Source: Taeniopygia guttata
Lineage: Eukaryota; Chordata; Aves; Passeriformes; Estrildidae
Assembly (NCBI RefSeq): GCF_048771995.1
Contig: NC_133063.1
Span: 68,391,514-68,455,513 of the forward strand
Length of the DNA stretch: 64,000 nt
Direction: 5' to 3'
This document shows positions 14,218 through 28,100 of the stretch, piece by piece; the stretch's first letter is position 1; every line of letters starts with the position of its first letter. The notes beneath the pieces were generated by a model. That model ran no database searches. It saw nothing but the letters and a program-made list of their open reading frames with translations, and was not told the DNA's origin. The position numbers were made by a program, and so were the translations under genes.

Positions 14218-17200
14218 GCTGCAAGTCAGCAGCTCAGTGGGCTTACAAATCATTCACAGTGGTAGAAAATATGTGCTTTGTTATCAAATAGCTTCTTCTA
14301 TTGCTCTCACAGTCATAACATTCAAGTGCCTTACCACAGCACATTAAATACTGTGACTCATAACTATCATCTGCCTCATTTTCCAGCTTATCCTCTCCCA
14401 CAGAGGGAATTTGATGTACAGCAGGGTGTCTTGTTTTGGTAGGGTAAATACTATTTTTTTTCACATGTTTCTGTTTATACATTAACAAAGGAAACCCTGG
14501 AACTGCATGCCCTGAGTTGGAGTAGAGCAAGGGATATTTGTGGCAGTCATTTTCTCCTGTGGGAGGACAAGGACAACAGGTACAGCTTAGCTCCAGGGAT
14601 GGCAAGCTTGCCCTTTTTGAGAACAAGGCCTTTTTGAAGCAAAGACACCAAATTTAGAAACTTTTTATTCTTGATAAACCACTCTGTAAACAGACAGTTC
14701 TAAGGTACTCATGTTGTTATTTGTAAAACCAAGTAAGATGCTGATTCCTTCTTAGGGAGTGCTGCTATCATGCTGTCACTCTTTGCTCTTCTGGAATTTG
14801 CTGTGTAGGTTTGACATTTCTGGAAGTCAATCTTAAAGTGAGCGCTCACTCATTAAATTCTTCCTCTTTTCCTCATGTGTGCAGCACTGATCAGTGGCTG
14901 CAGAGACATCTGCTGGTTGTCACAATTTTGAGTATGTAGCAATCATAAGGAAAACAGAAAATTTATCAAGTAACATTTAAATTATTTCACAACTTTCTAA
15001 ATTTCCAGAAATTTCTTGAATTCAGATTGCGCTGATTGATGTAAGGGAGGAATGAAGAACTGGAATAATCTGTTTCTGTTATGAGATTTAGTAAGCCTTT
15101 TAGAGTTGCAGGAAATCTTGTTTGAACAATGACTCTGATTTTAGGGATTGAAGTTTTGCATTAGCAATATCAGAGTTAGGTTTGTTGAAACTTTTATGAT
15201 GAGTCCCACATTCTACATAACATCCCCAAACATTTTACCTATGTACAAAATGGTGTTTTGTTTTTAGTTCTCTATTGCAAGAGCAAATTCTTCAAAGTAA
15301 AAATATTCTTTGTCTATTGGTGCACTGTTTGGAAAAGACACACTGCCATGAAGGTAGATACTACCTTCTATTAAATTATTTCCATGGCTTGCAGTGCTTT
15401 ATGTTTGTGTTTGGGAAGATGGACTTCATGTCCTTGCAATAAGGCTCTACTCACACATTGTCCTGCCCACCCCCTGTCCCCTCCACTGACATTGTCAGAG
15501 TTTAAACCAATTTCACCTTATTTCCAAAGTTGTCATCTAATTTACATCATTCAGAAGATCTGGTAATTCAATAAATTGAAACACCAGTTTGATAACACAG
15601 AAACATGCAATATAATCTGGATTTTCAAGGCTGATGAATTTGACTGTAAATCAGTTCTGTGCAGAGGTTTGCCTCTTCTGTGCTTAATTACACCTGTGCA
15701 AACATCCATTTGTTTATCGTTGCCAAAAAACCTGTGTGAGCTATTTGCATTCCCAGAAATCACATTTCCATACTGAGCACTTCTCTGAGAATGACATCTC
15801 AGCCATTAATTCAAATGTGACACACAAAATCGTTAATAGTCTCTTAGTTGAACGTACCTGAATTTTCACCCCATAGTTCTAAAGAAACTATGTGGCTGTA
15901 AGTGTAGCAGACTTAAAAGTCAACTGCTTCTGAAGGATGAAAGAAAATTCATTTTTTTTCACTTCAAATTGTTTTGTACACACTTATTGTTCTTTGTTAT
16001 TCTATGAGTTCCAGAAACCTCTAAGACCCTGCTATGCACATTAGTCATTGACTTTATCCCCACAAGGGCAAGACAATGGGACGTTTCCTCATGAACACTT
16101 CTTCATCTGGGAAACATGGCAGACATTTCTGTAAGTTGCATGCTCCTGGACTGTGTCTCCAAGAGCAGGCTGAAGTAGAGGTTAATAGGCATGAGGATTA
16201 CTGCACTGTGGGAACTTGGGCACTTCAGTCTTCAGAGTAGACTTCTGTGACAGAGCTATTTTCTCAAGTACTGCTCAGACCAGGAGCTAAATTTAGATGC
16301 TTACCATGTTAGATGAAAAACAGTGTTTTGGGAAATGTGCTGAGGCATTGATCACTGATTAACAGAGGGGAGAATTACCAGTTAGTTGACTTTCCCTAGC
16401 TAAAATAAGAAATGGCTGATTTAGGGCAGGTGGTCAAATACTCTCGCAGCGACTCTCCTACTGCCACAAGACCCTTCTGGTGGAAAACTGTTGGTCTGAC
16501 AAATGAATATGCAAAGGAAAGGTTGAGGACAGCTGCAGATTTTAGAGTAGTGACCCCAGCCCAATTACACAGATGGAAGCAGCCACAGAGAGGCAGAGAG
16601 CAGATATTGCAAGTTTAATCATGGAAGAGACGTAAGTTGCAAGAGCAGGTGAAGAACCATTTCCTTCATTTTAACCTTGGGATATCCTTTCTCAAAGCAT
16701 TTCTCAGCTGCTTTACTTCACAAATAATGAAATGGTCATTTTCAGGCATGATTCTTTTCCTGGAATTCTTCAACAGAAAAAGTTTCAGTTGCTACTAAAC
16801 CTGGAGTTGTGTCTTTTATCTGGAAAGAAGACAAAAATGAAGACAAGAGGGGAGTTATTTCATGACTTGAAAAAAACTTCAGAGCTCCAAAGCAGGCGCC
16901 TCACTCGGTTTCCTTTAAGCTCACATGCTCTGACCAAGTATCATAGTCCATTTAAGATTGCAAATCTGTCATGATGGTCATTGTGTTTTCTTGTGAGAAT
17001 TTTGTTTACACACAGAGCCTGCTTGCTGGTTCTCTTGCCTAATGAGATTGTTTGGTTCTGTTTTGCTTCAACATGTCGAGGGGTATCTTCAGTTATCAAA
17101 TCTTGAATGAGTGGCTCACTGCCTTCTCAAAAGCACTTTCACTACTGACAGATGAAGAGTAATATATAAGTAGATTATTTCACAGTACAGCATATAACAT

Positions 17201-20200
17201 AGATGCTAGGGGAACCATAAGGCTACTGCCTTTTGTTAGTATACCTAAGGAAAAGCATGATTATTTACATCTCTTCTCTACTTAATGTGACATCCTTTAG
17301 CTAATGAGGGAGTTTCTGCTGTTTGGGAAAAACAGAACAAGATTTTTTAATAATTTTTTAAACTTCCTTTTAACTATGGCTCTATCCAGATAATGATGCT
17401 TCAGAAACTGAAGTCCACTGCCTGTCTCCATCAGGAATTTATATGAGAACTCATGATACTTTGATTTGTCAAGGTTAGATAAGGTGAGGTGAAGGCTTCC
17501 TATCGTGGCCTGTGGGAATGTTTGAAATCTTGCAGTGGGCAGGACTGCCTACAACCTTGCAGCTGACCTAAAACTCACCAGGGTTTGACACTGTTTATGC
17601 CTGCTGCAGCTGTTTCCAGTTTAATATACTGAAGTGCATTGGTTGGTGTTGGAGACACAGCCCACTGTAGCAAGCAGGTTTGAAAAACATTCTGTCTCCT
17701 GCTGCGCTGTTTTGGGAGCCTGCAAAACCAGGCAGAGGGAAAGACACACTTGGAAACAGCAAACTGTGTGACTGCTGAATGACTGGTTGACTCCCATGCT
17801 TCTTTAGCTTTGCTTATGGACTGGAGGGCTGGAGTCTGTTCACAGTGGTCATGGTCAGTGCAGGCATTTGAGCAGAACATGATGTACATGACTGTTGTTT
17901 GCAGAAAGATGAACGCTGCTTGGTGAGAGAGTTTATGCCTTAAAGGTTTCTGTTGTCCCTCAGCACTGAGGGCATTGCTTACAATGGAAACTCAGTGTTG
18001 TATCCTTAGCAAGCAAGTCAAGACTAAAACTGCCACAGCTGTGAGGATAAATGCTCGCTAAGTCCAGCATTTCTAAATGCTCTAAAATTATATGACATGC
18101 AAAATTAAGCACAGGATAATTTATGCATCAAGTATTCCCCCTTGTTTAACAAGGATGCAGTGAATATCCAAGACAGCGCAGTTAGGATTTTATCACAAGC
18201 TATGCTAAAAAAGGAGCAAACTTCAGCAGAGGGACTGAGAGCTGTTTTGTTTCCTGAAGCTGAACAATGAATCAGTGGAAATGTGACAGGCATACTGCAG
18301 CCAGGAAATGAGGGTTCCAGAGGAAACTTCTTTTGTGGACGTACTTTACAAATCCTTTTCAGATTCTCAGAGCAGAACATTCTCTCCTGTTTGTGTCGGC
18401 AGAAAATAAATTCCCCGAGTTAGAACCTGAAGTCCATTTTGCTTAGTGTTTGGGAATCCAGCTGAGGAAAGGCTAAGTAAAAATGGGCTAATAGGACAGC
18501 AGGATTTTAATCAAGTTTACATATGGTGATGTTGAGCATCATCATAACTCTCTGAAGAAATTCTTGCCTCCCTCACTCTGGGACAGCTAAATGAATGGCA
18601 CTGGCACCAGAAATCATGTCCTCTTTATAAGGTTCTCAGGGAATGCATAGACACAGGCTTTACACATTTGGTCAGAAAGTACATTCCTCGGCTGCTGGGC
18701 TGCTGGCTTAAGGCTCCATCCATAAAGAGCACCAGGCTCTCCACAGAACTCACCTGGCATGACTCAGGCTGCCCACTTGACTGAGGCTGCTGTTGCCCCT
18801 CTGCCTCCAGTGCTATGCTCCCATGGTTTGGATTGCTGGAGTACCCTCAGAGGCAAATCCATGCCTGTTCTGTGTTAGCCCAACTCCCCTTCTCCTATTT
18901 TGTGGTGAGCTGGCTGGCTATTGAGCATACTTAGACAAGGCAGTATTTCTATGAAATAACACTGCTCTAAAGATACCACATTTTACTCTTGCTTCAAGCC
19001 ACATTTTCAGTATTGCGTTTGATGCACACAGCTCCACCACATGCCTGAAGGAACCCCTGTCCTGACCTCCTTTGTAGTGCCTGGCTGTGGGGAACAGACA
19101 CATGGCACGCTGAATAAAGTTCTTGACGGCTAACAGCTTGGCAAGGTTACTGGACTGCCCAGTTTTCTGCAGTTACAGAAATGCAAAGACTTGCACAGTT
19201 TGTTGTGGGGTTTTTTGGCTCTGCTTCTGCAATAGATGTGTAATTGAATCATATTCCTGGTGTACTAGCTAATTACAGCTCTCTAAAATAAAGGTGTCTT
19301 AAGGTTTTCCAGGTATCTGAGATAGACATCTTAGATAATTTTTCCACAGACAGCTCTTAAATCAGGTCTGCAGAAATAGTTTTCTAAGTCCTGTGACATA
19401 GCAGGGTAATGGAGTTTGCAATAGGTAGATATAGACAGGAACAAACTGTTACTGTGACTTTGTTGGTATATTTTCATACAGCTGGAATGCACACTTTTAA
19501 AAATCTGACATTTTTTGGTTTTCTTAGAATTGATCTTTCAAGTAGCAATAAAGAAAATGGAGATGGTGCTTATTCCTGCCTTGGGCAGCATTGCCTCTCT
19601 CTGGGGCCATGTGCTGCTGGAGAGGAAGCTGGGCACCAGCCCTGTGTTCCTTAATTTTTCCTTGCTCCCACACAGTGCATTACGAAGGAGCACAGCTGCC
19701 TGCAAAACACTATTATTACCATGCTGCAATCAGCAAGGTAGTTTGAAGCTAGAAAAGAGCAGTCACCACTGGCTTCCTATTATTCCTTGGGCCTTGTGCT
19801 TTGCCTGTGTGTTAGTTTGTGATTCTGCAGTGTTTCTTGACAAAATATACTAAGCACCTTAATAAGGATCAGCCAGGCCATCCCTTTCTGAAGGCTTTTA
19901 TTCCCACTCTTGCAGCAGAGGGCCTCACAGTTATCAAAGGGTTGTTCTTCCCGCTGTCTCTGAAAGTTAGTGCACTGCAGCTTCATTACAAGAGGTCTGT
20001 ATTTTATGGCAGGAGATGCTGACAAGAACATCAGCTACAGGGAAGGTAATGAAAGGGCAATATCCTGCTCAAAATCAGGCTTGTTTGTACAACACAAGGG
20101 AAAAAAAAAGCATTTAAAACATAGTAAGCACAGCTGGTGCTAAATCACTTTATTGTGTCTTTTCTCTTTCTTGTGGTAAGCTCTCTTTTCAGTGAGCCAC

Positions 20201-21036
20201 AATGCAGTCACACTGTGCACTGCTCTGCCCTTCTCCTCGTGCAGGCACACATGTGTGCCAAGCCCTCGCTGTGCAGAAGAACAGAGACAGAGCTGACCTC
20301 CTCCTTCTGTCTTCCTGCAGTGCTTTGACTTTCCTTGGGTTTGAGACTTTTCCTCTCTTTTCTTCCCCTCTTATCTTCTTATACTTCCAACACTGAACCC
20401 TCTCTGAAACCCCTAGGTTTCAGCTTCCTCAGCTGATTGTTCCTTTTAACATTATTTTCTGCATTGAAATTAACATTTTAACATTATTTCCTATGCGCAG
20501 AAAGTGCTGAATTCTGTTTTTCTTATTTTCAAGACTTTTGCCATTTCGTCTTGTTCCAAGGTTCATACAGCTCTTCTCTGGAATCCTCCTGCTTTGTTCT
20601 CTTTCCACATTCTTCCACTGAAGAGGAGAGGCTCTGACCTTCTCTCCATTTCTCTGTCTAACAACTTTTTATTCCCTTCCTGGCATCAGCTCTAAAACAT
20701 ACCTACTGAAGAAAGTGACTCAGTTTTTTAAAATCTAGCCACCTATACAGAGAAATACAACAACCAGATAAAATCATCCTGGTTTTCTCCTCTTCTTCCT
20801 ATTTTTTTTCCCTGAGTTAGGTAAGAAACTGTTTATATAACATCCTGCCATCACTGAAAATGGCTTTTATTCTGAAGGAGAAAAATGCATGGATGCCTGT
20901 GCAACAGGCTGAGCCCAGAGATATGTGCTCAGGATAAGTTGAAACTGTTTGAGCCAATCTGATTTTAGTTTTTGATTTCTGGGTTTCTTCTTTGCCTTTC
21001 TTTGTCTTTTATTTAGTTGCTTTTTTTTTTTTCTTA

Positions 21037-21194
21037 AATGTGTGTGTGTTGGTTTTTTGTGTGAGGCCTGTTTGATTTTGGTGTTGTAGAGGTTTTTTGT
21101 TGTGTTTTTGGGGGGCTGTTGTGTTGTTTTTTTTTTTTTGTTTGGGTTAGTTTGGTTTTCTTGGGGTTTTTTTTGTTTGTTTGTTTGTTTGAAG
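21037..21194. repeat. G/T-rich low-complexity tract
   Basis: Contains (GT)n, runs of T up to 13, GGGGGG, and a terminal (GTTT)n block. It has the same composition as the minus strand of the tract at 11849-11970 and of the one at 30176-30275. Confidence 0.85.
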
Positions 21195-23693
21195 GTGTTT
21201 TATCTTTATTCCTAAGTAATAAAGAAATGTTGATAATCTACCTTTATAGGGAAAGAAAAATGCTGATCACATCTATGTTAGCTCTCAAAAGAAAAGTAGC
21301 AATAGTGAAGCAGAATTATTTTTTAACACCATCTTTTCTCTGCGCTTATTAATCAGCAGATGTATAAATGGGACACTGGGCATTGAAAAAGACATTTCAA
21401 AATTGTTTTCCTTACTACTTTATCACATACTTTGAAGTTGAACAAATTATAATGAGCAAACTACTCAGTGAGTTTGAAGCAGTCTTCAATTTGTAAATGA
21501 TGAATGCACTAGTTTACATTCTGACAGATTTTTTTGTTCATAAGGTTTTGAAATACACTTTGTAGCCATATATAAATTCAAGATTTTCCCATGAATAATT
21601 TGCTTCAACTGTCTGTTGGTTGAAAGTGATACCTTTCTAGTGGATTAGCAGCAAAAAAAATACAGGAAAATAATTCATTTTCTTACTCAGAAAGCAGGAA
21701 ATAATATCAAACCATTCACAGAATGCTAAATATCTAGGTATTAGTGAATACAATCTCAAAAGGCCACTTCCAAAAAAAATGTAATCTGTGTAGGAAAGTG
21801 AATTTAACAGAATCACTGGATAATTTAAGAACATGCTAAACAATAATTACGCCTTCTTTTCTTTTTCACCCTGCTTTAGTCTACATGACATTGTCTCTCC
21901 TCTGATCTGCTGCCCATCTCTGCTGGACCTCCCTTGTTTACTATAAAGCAAACTTTGCAGGATGGTGTTCTTGGACAGAACACAGAAAGTCTTCTCTGTG
22001 TAATGAAAACACTGTGAGGGAGTCATTTATTGGATTGGCATGTTGTTGTTTTTGCTGCTTGAATGGCAGATTTACAGGTCTTTGCCTTAGATATTTACTG
22101 CTGAGATAGGGAGGAAACTGAATCATAAACATCTCAATGACTTTGAATAAAAGCAAAAGAAGTGCTGAGGTCATTCTAGCAGCTTGTGTTTGCAGAGTGC
22201 AACAGAAGGTGTACAGCATAAGACAAATACTTTCCTTGGCCAGATGCCCTAGAATCTGCTCAATTAATGTTATTAATTATTATTTGTTTGCGTGAGGGAG
22301 ATATCAAAAAATAGTGGTCTTCTTAGTATGTTACTTTGTCTCCAATTTATCCTTCACAGAAAGATTCTTGTGATTACAATATTGAAAATATGTGGTGGCA
22401 AAAGTGTATTTGAGATCTTGTCCCATTGCTTAGCAAAAACATTATTCTGTATAATTAAGTCTCTTTTTGAGAGGCACAAAAATCCCCACATAAAGTTGCT
22501 TACCTACTCCAAATACTAGTTTGCAAGATGGGATTAGGAGGAATTAACAAGAGGAAGCCCATCAAAGTCAGTAGCTGCTCTATTCTTCATACTTTTGTGC
22601 CTTCTTGAGGCATGCTCCACTCACCAAGAGGTGTCCCTGAGAGATCCTTGGCTGCACAGAAAGTAGAGCACAGCCCTTTCTCCCACCACTCTGAATGAAG
22701 AGAGTGGAGAAGGCTACAGATTTTGATGAGGCATTAGCCCCATATAGTCACAGCTGCTTAGCATGTTTTAAAATCTACAAGTAGCTACTACATCTACACG
22801 TAGGAAACTAGATATATTGTCAGCAAACATAAATATCTCCAAACATTGCCCTGTGTTTTTACGAAGAAGATGACAATGTTCAGGGCTATGTGTTGCATTT
22901 TGATTCTCAAAGCGTACATATTAATGTTATGACAGCAAATATTACCATCAAAGGAAAAAAATGAAATTAAGGAATGTTCATTTTTGTTTAGTTTTTTTTA
23001 TTGGGATGTACCCCTATACAGGCATCTCAACTAGTGTTAGTAAGGGCTTTAGAACAAATACACAAATACTAATAAATTCTTTGATAAGTGCCCATAACTG
23101 AACCTTGTCTTGTACCACAAGGAGAATAGGGCTCCCTGCAAATACAGGTCAGCAAGATGTTTTGTCTTAAGAAATTCCTCAAGCTTCTGTGTGTTTATTC
23201 ATAAGTCTGTGTACAGTATTTTTAATTTGTATTTACTGTCTGACTAAAGTTCACCTTCAGCCTTTATTTGTCTTGATGTAATCCTGATGCATTCCCAAGA
23301 ATTAGAATTTCTATACATCCACTAGATTTACTTTGCCGTATCTCCACTGCAATAATGATAACTTATGCCATTTATGCAGAAGACTAAAATTTGATATACA
23401 AAATCCATTCCTGCAGAACCTAATCTTACAATGTTTTTATTTGAAAGTTCTGTATCCCAGATTTTCCCACACTTGTACTAATATAAGAGAAGAAATACAC
23501 CTTTTAAATACAGGAAATTTTTTTTCACCTAATACTGAAAGTATGTTTCTGCTTTGTTCCTTTCCTCCCTGATGTTGCAAACATAACCTGTTCACACTGA
23601 CTCCACCAGGATATGGCAGTGCTGACCACATAACATCGCCAAGGAAAGACTCACATGCCAGAAGCCAAGACTCCACAAAGGTGGTATTTTAAG
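21195..23693. other. noncoding, no recognised feature
   Basis: AT-rich unique sequence up to the solo LTR. The open frames (for example 21941-22219, -, and 22292-22519, +) show no domain or codon structure that I can support. Confidence 0.55.
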
Positions 23694-23698
23694 GTTCC
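23694..23698. repeat. 5-bp target-site duplication, left copy
   Basis: GTTCC directly abuts the 5' TG of the solo LTR. An identical GTTCC follows its 3' CA at 25104-25108. Confidence 0.85.
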
Positions 23699-25103
23699 TG
23701 TTGTGGTTTGACACGGAAAAAGAATTTTTCCAGAAGGAAGAGGTCAATTTGGACATTGACCAATGGAAGGTGGACACGCCTCTGAGAACACAGAGGGGTT
23801 AAAAGCAGAATTCCCAGGAGAACGCACTGTCTTTGGTTCCGGTCAGCGTGGAGTGCAGGACTCTCCCCTGCCCAGCGATGAGCTGGGTGGGGGAGGGAAA
23901 AGCCATGTGGCCTTCGGAGGTAGGCCCAAGGGTGGAGGGACTGGAACCGGGCTGGCCCCCTGCAGATGGAAGGGTGGAGAAATCTGGGATGTCCTTGTTC
24001 CCCTCCGGAGTCTCTCTCCCAAGAGAGAAAAAGAGACGGCGGTGGTTTTGTCAGCAGTTCACCGCGGGGAAGGAGAAGAGCGTGGGGGCTGCAAGGTGCC
24101 CAGCTGCCTGTGGGAGCTGGAGCCTGGGCAGTGAGCCATCTCTGGGAGTTGGGACTTTTAACCCTTCCTGAGAAATGAAAACTGTAAAATTTTTGTGAAA
24201 TTTTTCTCTTCCTCGGTTTGAAAGAGAGGAAGAGAGACAGCCTGGGACCTGGGATGTTGGAAGGAAAAATTCTAGGTGGGAGGAGATGACGGAGTGGCTT
24301 TTGGCTGGACTTTTTCTTGTTAGCCACAGACTGAACTGATCTTCTCCTCCAAGAGAGACTGTATTTTAGGAGGATGCTGGTGAGCCCAAGAGACCTGCTT
24401 CAGCTGGGAAAAGATAGAAGTGGAGCGAACAGAGAAAAGTTAGGGAGGTTTGTGGTGGTGCCCCCTGTCTTCAGAGAGGAAGAAGAGAAGATGATCTCTG
24501 TTCTTGGATCCTCGGCCCCAGGGGAAAATGGGGGGGGGACTGTGGTCCCAAAAATGAAAAACTGAACTGTTGTTTTTCCCCTCTTGGCAGGGCATCCTTG
24601 AAAGGAAAAATCCTAAAAGCAGTCTGTCCATCCATGCATTGGTGGTGAGAGCACTGTGCATGGAAAGGAGAGGGTCACCATTGGCAAACTTATTTCTCTG
24701 GGCGGTGCCATGTGGTGACATGGAACCACAGGATGTGGCAGCTGTGTTTCTTGGGGGGTCTGTGGCACAGGAGGGACTCCTCTCTCCCTTGATGGACTGA
24801 GAATCAATTGTCTGGAAGGTGGAAACCTGACTTGGGTCCAGGTTGTGTCTCACTGTGGTTTGTTGGAGGTGGGTGGTGGGAGGAGGAATGCTTTGAAAGG
24901 TTTTCATTTTGATATTTGTGTGTGGGTTTTTTTTCTTTCTTTTTCCTTCTATAGTAGTATAGTAGTAGTAGCTTAATAAAGTTTTTTCTTGTTATTGAGC
25001 TTGGGCCTGCTTTGCTCTGTTCTCGATTGCGTTTCACAGCATTCAATTGAGAGATTGCATTTTCATGGGGGCACTGGCATTGTGCCAGTGTCAAACCATG
25101 ACA
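23699..25103 (+). mobile_element. complete 1.4-kb solo LTR (songbird ERV), copy 1
   Basis: It begins TGTTGTGGTTTGACAC and ends GTGTCAAACCATGACA, so the ends form an imperfect 16-bp terminal inverted repeat (14 of 16 match). GTTCC flanks it on both sides, and a 5-bp duplication is usual for ERVL/ERV1-type integration. The body is GA-rich with a G9 run near 24530, a pyrimidine tract near 24930, ATAGTAGTAG repeats, and AATAAA at 24977-24982 about 120 bp before the end. No gag, pol or env sequence adjoins it, so two LTRs have recombined to one. Preserved ends and the intact target duplication indicate a fairly young insertion. Open frames inside it on both strands, including a 212-codon minus-strand frame at 23689-24327, do not resemble viral proteins. 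A related copy lies inverted at 60187-61581. Confidence 0.9.
24977..24982 (+). terminator. LTR poly(A) signal
   Basis: AATAAA in AGCTTAATAAAG of the solo LTR. The corresponding site of the second copy (60316-60321, minus) reads AACAAA. Confidence 0.7.
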
Positions 25104-25108
25104 GTTCC
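25104..25108. repeat. 5-bp target-site duplication, right copy
   Basis: GTTCC, identical to 23694-23698. It shows that the LTR ends were called correctly. Confidence 0.85.
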
Positions 25109-28100
25109 ACACCTAATTTCAACTTTAAAATCCAGTACTTGTGCAGCCTTGACAACTGGCAAAGTCACTGTTGAAACATGATCTGTGAAGCTCATGTCTT
25201 CTCTTAGTGCCTAACAGTGGACATATGTGAACTGTCTCCTCAGACAACCTCTGGAGTATACTTGCAATAGCTCAAATTCGTACAAGATCTGATCAGATGG
25301 CCTTCGAAGGTGGATTCAAGAATTTACAGAGAGTCCAAGGAAAATACCACATTCTTGTGGTAGTCATGATTTTGGTATCACACTACTCTTCTCCCACGTG
25401 TGTGTCACCAAGGTAACCTAGGATGACAAAGCCATCCTGAAACCAGCAACAGTTTTAACCAAATAACTTAGTGCCTTCTGTTCCCTTTGGGAACTTTATT
25501 TAGTTTATTTATTTACTTCATTTAGTTCAGATTTCCTTTCAAACAACACCTCATGTTATGGGAAGAAAGATATATAATCTATTACTTATTGAACAGCAAT
25601 GGCATCTGTGCCTCCCTAAAAACAGTATATCATTAAAGAATGTAGCAGTCAAGGTTTGCAGCAACTGTCTGTTGTGTATGAAATGTAATCTGCATTTACC
25701 ACAATAACTTTGAGGAAGCCTGTGCATCACCTGTTGTGTGACAGTCATGTAAAAGAAAAAGAGAACACAAGGAGAGGATTTTCTCCGTTGCTCCTGTCTC
25801 AAATCATTCCTCTCAAATCCCCCATAGACTAAAACAAGAGAGTCAACATGAATTGCTTTCAGAACCCTGGAGATGTGAATTTTCCTGCTGGAATGATAAT
25901 TTGTTTTCCTTCAGGCAGAATGTATCATTCACAATTCCCAGAACAAGTGTGTTTTTTAATTCTCTTCTTAAGGGATAAATATACAAATTAGTTCCGTTTG
26001 TGGTTTGCTGGGTCTTAATTCATTAATGGAGACAGGTAGCTCAATGCCTGTAAAACCCAACTTGTATGTAAAAAAGCTGGATGATGGACTCAGAATAACA
26101 TTATCAAGGTCCTTGAGCTCTACCCACAGGTCTGCTACTGTGCCCCAAGAAACATTTCTTCCCCCTGCCACTGGCATAAAAAATATTCTCTACACTGCCT
26201 TATGAGTTACTGCTGAGATTTAAGGCATGACTTTGTATAAAAGTGCTTCCCTTGACCATAAAGATTGATGAGCCCAGTCCAAGATCCTGGATGCAGAAGG
26301 GTGGTGTAGCAACCCCAGTGAGAAACACAAAAGCATTAATGCTATCTCACATGTTCATCAGGATTGCTTCCAAGAGCAAACAGGTGCTCATACTACTGTA
26401 AACATGTGTGTCCTGAGCTAAATCCAGCCTATCACTTCCACTCCCACCTCACAGTAGCTGCATTCCAGCACATGGTGATGAATCATGGTGTTGTTCCCCT
26501 GTGCCAGTTATAGGGGTTGAGACTCTGGACCTGTGCCCAAAGGTCCAATCCCCTTCACAAATCCACCTGACTCGACCTGCGAATGTCTGAGGGATAGACA
26601 GACTGTTTCCCTTTTCACTTTTGTAGAGTTTGACCTGTCTTACTTGATGTTGTCTTGGTGTCCTTTCTCTCAAGTCTATGGAAAGCATTAGGTTTTCCTT
26701 CTACACTTTGCAAGACTCCTGCTTGTTTTCAGAAGGCTGCTCCTGCGCATCTGAAGTTTTGCCAAGCAATTTGATGGGGAAAAAACTGAGGCAGCACTTG
26801 GTCATTCTCAGACAGCAAAAAACCCTGACAATAGACAAGGACGAGGCAAACTCATTCTGATATGTCTTGCCCCACTGCAAGTGGAGGCTCACCCTTGTCC
26901 TCCCTATCCCTTTTCTCCAATACACTTGGAGCAGTTGGCAGAAATACCAACCTAGAGCTCTTTAATGCAAACTTTTCTCATGGGAACTTATCTGTGCAGA
27001 AAGTCACTGTGCAAATGCATATATTGCCATGCTGCTTCTGTACTGATGATCTCTTGAAAAAAAAAATTAAAAACAGGAAGTAAAGAGGAACATTGAGGGA
27101 GTTTTTTTAAGCTTGACTGAAAGGATTCATATGGTCTGTGTCAGTCATTCCCTTTGGATGGCAGACAGCTACATGGTTATGAAGTCACTGCAAATATTTT
27201 GTTTTGAAGGCCCTGGCCTTCATCTGGAATACAGAAGGCCATATTCAACTCCTCAGTTTACTGAAATGGACTAGAAAGAGGTTGGTATAAAGTGTATGTG
27301 TATGCTTTTGTTAAAGTTTGGCCTTTGAGAACAGTTCTCTCCATTGAGAGAGAGTAGATGGCAAAAGGTAGCAAAATCATGGACTTCTGACTTAATGCCT
27401 AGAAAAATCAGCAGACAGCTGATTAAAACTGATGAACAAAATTATGTCTGATATCTACATGCATAGCTATTTTGAAGGATGCAATCAAGGGAGGTGTAGT
27501 TATTCAGTGGTTAATTTAGCAGCATTGGTCCACCTCAGCTGCTGCCCATTTGCAGCAGTTCATCCGTGGAAAGAACCTATGCCATGCTTTCTGCAAACCA
27601 CTAACTCAGAGTACCCAGGGGCAAGTTCAGGAAGGCAGAACGAGAAAGGCACTGAGATCAGACTTCTACTGCATGCCACAGCTTGGCACAGCGGGACACA
27701 CGTGCACGGCCGGCTCATCCCCAGCCCAGACACCTGCGGATCTGATGTCCTTCGAATGCCCTCTAGTGGCTGTGGCTCTGCCCGGGGGCCACGTCCCCGT
27801 GGTGCATCTGGAGGGAAAGAGCACTTTGCATGCACGTGTAAAGTACAGCCTGAAAGCACATGTGTGGAAAATGACTGGTGCTCACTGGTAGCCCCCTGTT
27901 CCCCTATTTCTGGTGCTGCTACACAAAAGTAGCATCCACTAGTGCAGCTGTCTGCTCCACGAAGCAGAAGAGCTAGGTCGGGAAGGAACTGACATTCCAA
28001 CACTGGTGGAGGATCAGTGGGCCCTCCATGTGTTCGCACAAGGTGTGTTACTGTTTTAAAGACCACTGTCTGAGAGTGTTGGGGAAGATGAAACAAGAAA

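Larger units (their letters stand above)
11971..21036. other. noncoding, mostly unique sequence
   Basis: No gene recognised. Contained features are the hairpin at 12451, the tandem duplication at 13220 and a weak CTCF-like motif at 14201, each listed separately. Frames up to 127 codons (14243-14626, -) have no recognisable domain. Confidence 0.55.

Noticed and set aside
23689..24327. 212-codon minus-strand open frame
   Set aside because: It lies antisense within the solo LTR; the Pro/Ser/Leu-rich translation reflects the GA-rich sense strand, and no viral or cellular domain is visible.
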